Below are positions 62,423 through 64,000 of a stretch of DNA of 64,000 nucleotides, in pieces. Where the stretch lies: assembly GCF_964019515.1 (NCBI RefSeq), contig NZ_OZ026452.1, positions 1,550,001 through 1,614,000 of the forward strand. Direction: 5' to 3'. Position 1 is the first letter of the stretch, and every line of letters starts with the position of its first letter. A program made the translations under genes and the position numbers. A model generated the notes under the pieces. That model saw only the letters and a list, made by a program, of their open reading frames with translations. It was not told the origin of the DNA and did no database searches. The DNA comes from Serratia symbiotica (Periphyllus acericola). GTDB taxonomy: Bacteria > Pseudomonadota > Gammaproteobacteria > Enterobacterales > Enterobacteriaceae.

Positions 62423-63043
62423 GTGGAAGTCTATAGCACTGAAAAAGAACAAGTTGACGCTTTGTGTCGGTTCTTTGCTGAAAACGTCAAAGCGCTGGCG
62501 GTGGGAGTGGTACTCAGCATTGCTGCCTTGGCTGGTTGGCGTTACTGGCAAAACCATCAAAGTGTCGACCTGATAGCAGCATCCCAATCTTATCAGGAAG
62601 CCGGTGATCGTCTGGCGGCCGGTAAGCCGGGAAATGTGGCCGTAGCGGAGAAATTTGTCCAGGCTAACAGCAATAGCTACGGCGTATTAGCCGCGTTGCA
62701 GTTGGCCAAGCATTTTGTTGAGCAGTATGATTTTGCTAAAGCGGAACAGCAACTTGTGCAGGCGCAAAGCCAGACCAAAGACGATAATCTGCTTTCGCAG
62801 ATCAACCTGCGTCTGGCGCGAGTCCAGCTACAGGAAAAAAAGTGGGATCACGCGCTTAAAACGCTGAATGAGGTGAAAGATGCATGCTGGGCAGCGCTGG
62901 TGCAGGATACGCGCGGCGATGTGTTGTTGGCCCAGGGCGATGCCCAAGGTGCACGCGAAGCCTACAGTAAAGGCCTTGAGTCCAACGTTTCTCAGGCGCT
63001 CGAGGTGTTGTTGCGTATAAAATTGAATAACTTGTCCAACTAA
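62423..63043 (+). CDS. yfgM: YfgM, SecYEG-associated membrane protein
   Basis: YfgM is an inner-membrane protein that joins the SecYEG translocon with PpiD and passes substrates to periplasmic chaperones. The 206-residue protein starts at a GTG (MEVYSTEKEQVDALCRFFAE), has one N-terminal transmembrane helix (ALAVGVVLSIAALAGWRYW) and TPR-like periplasmic repeats (AALQLAKHFVEQYDFAKAEQ, NLRLARVQLQEKKWDHALKT). Fourteen bases after hisS with GAGGAGA as ribosome site. Operonic with hisS and bamB. Intact. Confidence 0.93.
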   Translation: MEVYSTEKEQVDALCRFFAENVKALAVGVVLSIAALAGWRYWQNHQSVDLIAASQSYQEAGDRLAAGKPGNVAVAEKFVQANSNSYGVLAALQLAKHFVEQYDFAKAEQQLVQAQSQTKDDNLLSQINLRLARVQLQEKKWDHALKTLNEVKDACWAALVQDTRGDVLLAQGDAQGAREAYSKGLESNVSQALEVLLRIKLNNLSN

Positions 63044-63053
63044 GGGGAACCCC

Positions 63054-64000
63054 ATGCAATTGTTTAAAACACTCTTGGTCGGGCTAGTTTTTGCTGCATT
63101 GCTAAGTGGTTGTTCGCTGTTTAACAGTGAAGAAGACGTGGTGACTATGTCGCCATTGCCGAAAGTTGAAAATCAATTTAAGCCGAACAAGATGTGGAGC
63201 ACCTCGGTTGGTGATGGCATCGGCGAGTTTTACTCCCACCTGCGTCTGGACTTCCAGAACAGCACCCTTTTCGCTGCTGATCGTCACGGCATAGTGAAAG
63301 CGCTCGACGCCACCAGCGGCAACGAAAAGTGGAAGGTGGATCTCTCCGAGCACACTGGCTTCTTTTCCAGCCGCTTGTCCGCGCTGCTGTCAGGCGGCTT
63401 AGCGGTATCAGGCGACAGGATCTATATTGGCAGTGAGAAAGCGGTAGTTTACGCATTGAATACTGCTGATGGCAGCGTAGCCTGGCAGGCCAGGGTTGCT
63501 GGCGAAGCGATGTCCCGCCCGGTGATCAGCGATGGCATGGTGCTGATCCACACCTCTAATGGTCAGTTGCAGGCGCTGAACGAATCTGATGGCGTGGTGA
63601 AGTGGACGGTTAACCTGGATATGCCATCGCTGTCGTTGCGCGGTGAATCCGCACCAGCTGTGGCTTTCGGCGCAGCCATCGTCGGCGGCGATAATGGCCG
63701 CGTCAGCGCCGTATTGATGCAGCAAGGCCAACTGATTTGGCAGCAGCGTATTTCCCAGCCGAGTGGTGCGACCGAAATCGAGCGCCTAAATGATGTAGAC
63801 ACTACGCCGGTGATCGTTGAAGGCATCGTTTATGCATTGGGCTACAATGGCAACCTGACAGCGCTGGATCTACGTTCCGGCCAGATCATGTGGAAACGTG
63901 AGTTGGGTTCAGTGAACGACTTCATAGTCGATGCAGGCCGTATTTACCTGGTCGATCAAAATGATCGCCTGGTAGCGCTGAGCACTAAAGGCGGCGTGAT
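63054..64000 (+). CDS. bamB: BamB outer-membrane assembly lipoprotein, runs off the right edge
   Basis: BamB is the beta-propeller lipoprotein of the BAM complex that inserts outer-membrane beta-barrels. From the ATG at 63054 (AAGGGG ribosome site): lipoprotein signal LLVGLVFAALLSGC with lipid-anchored Cys 20, then PQQ-like propeller repeats (GIVKALDATSGNEKWKVDLS, VYALNTADGSVAWQARVAGE, LTALDLRSGQIMWKRELGSV). The frame is open to the window end (about 315 codons of about 392). It is 10 bases after yfgM. No damage in the part seen. Confidence 0.96.
   Translation, partial: MQLFKTLLVGLVFAALLSGCSLFNSEEDVVTMSPLPKVENQFKPNKMWSTSVGDGIGEFYSHLRLDFQNSTLFAADRHGIVKALDATSGNEKWKVDLSEHTGFFSSRLSALLSGGLAVSGDRIYIGSEKAVVYALNTADGSVAWQARVAGEAMSRPVISDGMVLIHTSNGQLQALNESDGVVKWTVNLDMPSLSLRGESAPAVAFGAAIVGGDNGRVSAVLMQQGQLIWQQRISQPSGATEIERLNDVDTTPVIVEGIVYALGYNGNLTALDLRSGQIMWKRELGSVNDFIVDAGRIYLVDQNDRLVALSTKGGV

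Overview
The window reads as a chromosome segment from an enterobacterium close to Serratia, in the middle of genome decay. Gene content and order (waaA-waaE-coaD, ndk-rlmN-pilW-rodZ-ispG-hisS-yfgM-bamB, yicC//rph-pyrE//slmA-dut-coaBC//radC-rpmBG-mutM) are those of Serratia/Yersinia. However, roughly half of the recognisable genes are frameshifted, interrupted by stops or truncated, and insertion sequences are abundant. An insect-associated Serratia such as Serratia symbiotica is the most likely source; that identification is inference.

Layout. 1-4.2 kb: nadB pseudogene, rpoE, broken rseA, an rseB stump fused by deletion to gloA, then rnt and grxD. 4.6-10.4 kb: IS-rich, with two copies of one IS903-like IS5-family element (copies 1 and 2), an IS200/IS605-type tnpA with a tnpB stump, the yqjCDEK cluster and an IS630/phoB chimera. 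10.4-21.4 kb: phoR, proY, ggt and acpH pseudogenes around intact brnQ, a peroxiredoxin with an OxyR-type site, and queA; then an IS66 relic and IS copy 3. 21.5-27.4 kb: arcB and an oxidoreductase pseudogene, yqjA, IS copy 4. 27.5-37.5 kb: the best-preserved block (yicC, rph, dut, coaBC, rpmBG, coaD, waaE, waaA intact; pyrE, slmA, radC broken; mutM intact but for its start codon). 37.6-46 kb: IS copy 5, a GGDEF stump and a decaying flagellar region (flhD and flhB open; flhC, motA, motB, flhA, flhE broken; no chemotaxis gene recognisable). 46.3-51 kb: relic of an M60-like, chitin-binding secreted protein, then an IS66 element carrying IS copy 6, and an IS110 stump. 51-55 kb: tRNA-Asp, dnaQ, rnhA, yafS, gloB and mltD cut by IS copy 7. 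55-64 kb: ndk, IS copy 8, rlmN, pilW and rodZ pseudogenes, ispG, hisS, yfgM and the start of bamB.

What survives is mostly information processing and envelope or cofactor core: rpmB, rpmG, hisS, rph, rnt, dnaQ, rnhA, rlmN, queA, coaBC, coaD, ispG, waaA, bamB. Lost functions include de novo NAD (nadB) and pyrimidine (pyrE) synthesis, sensing (phoBR, arcB), motility and cell-shape or division control (rodZ, slmA). The retained branched-chain amino acid importer brnQ fits dependence on a host.

The most striking points are these. (1) Every copy of the IS903-like element that covers the region carries the same in-frame amber codon and the same loss of the catalytic Glu, yet one such copy has a perfect 9-bp target duplication. 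(2) Three genes (pyrE, mutM, flhD) have ATA exactly where the start ATG should be. (3) Several IS copies sit at synteny breaks, and the yqj cluster is split between two inverted copies. Many single-base indels lie in homopolymers, so some frameshifts could be sequencing errors.
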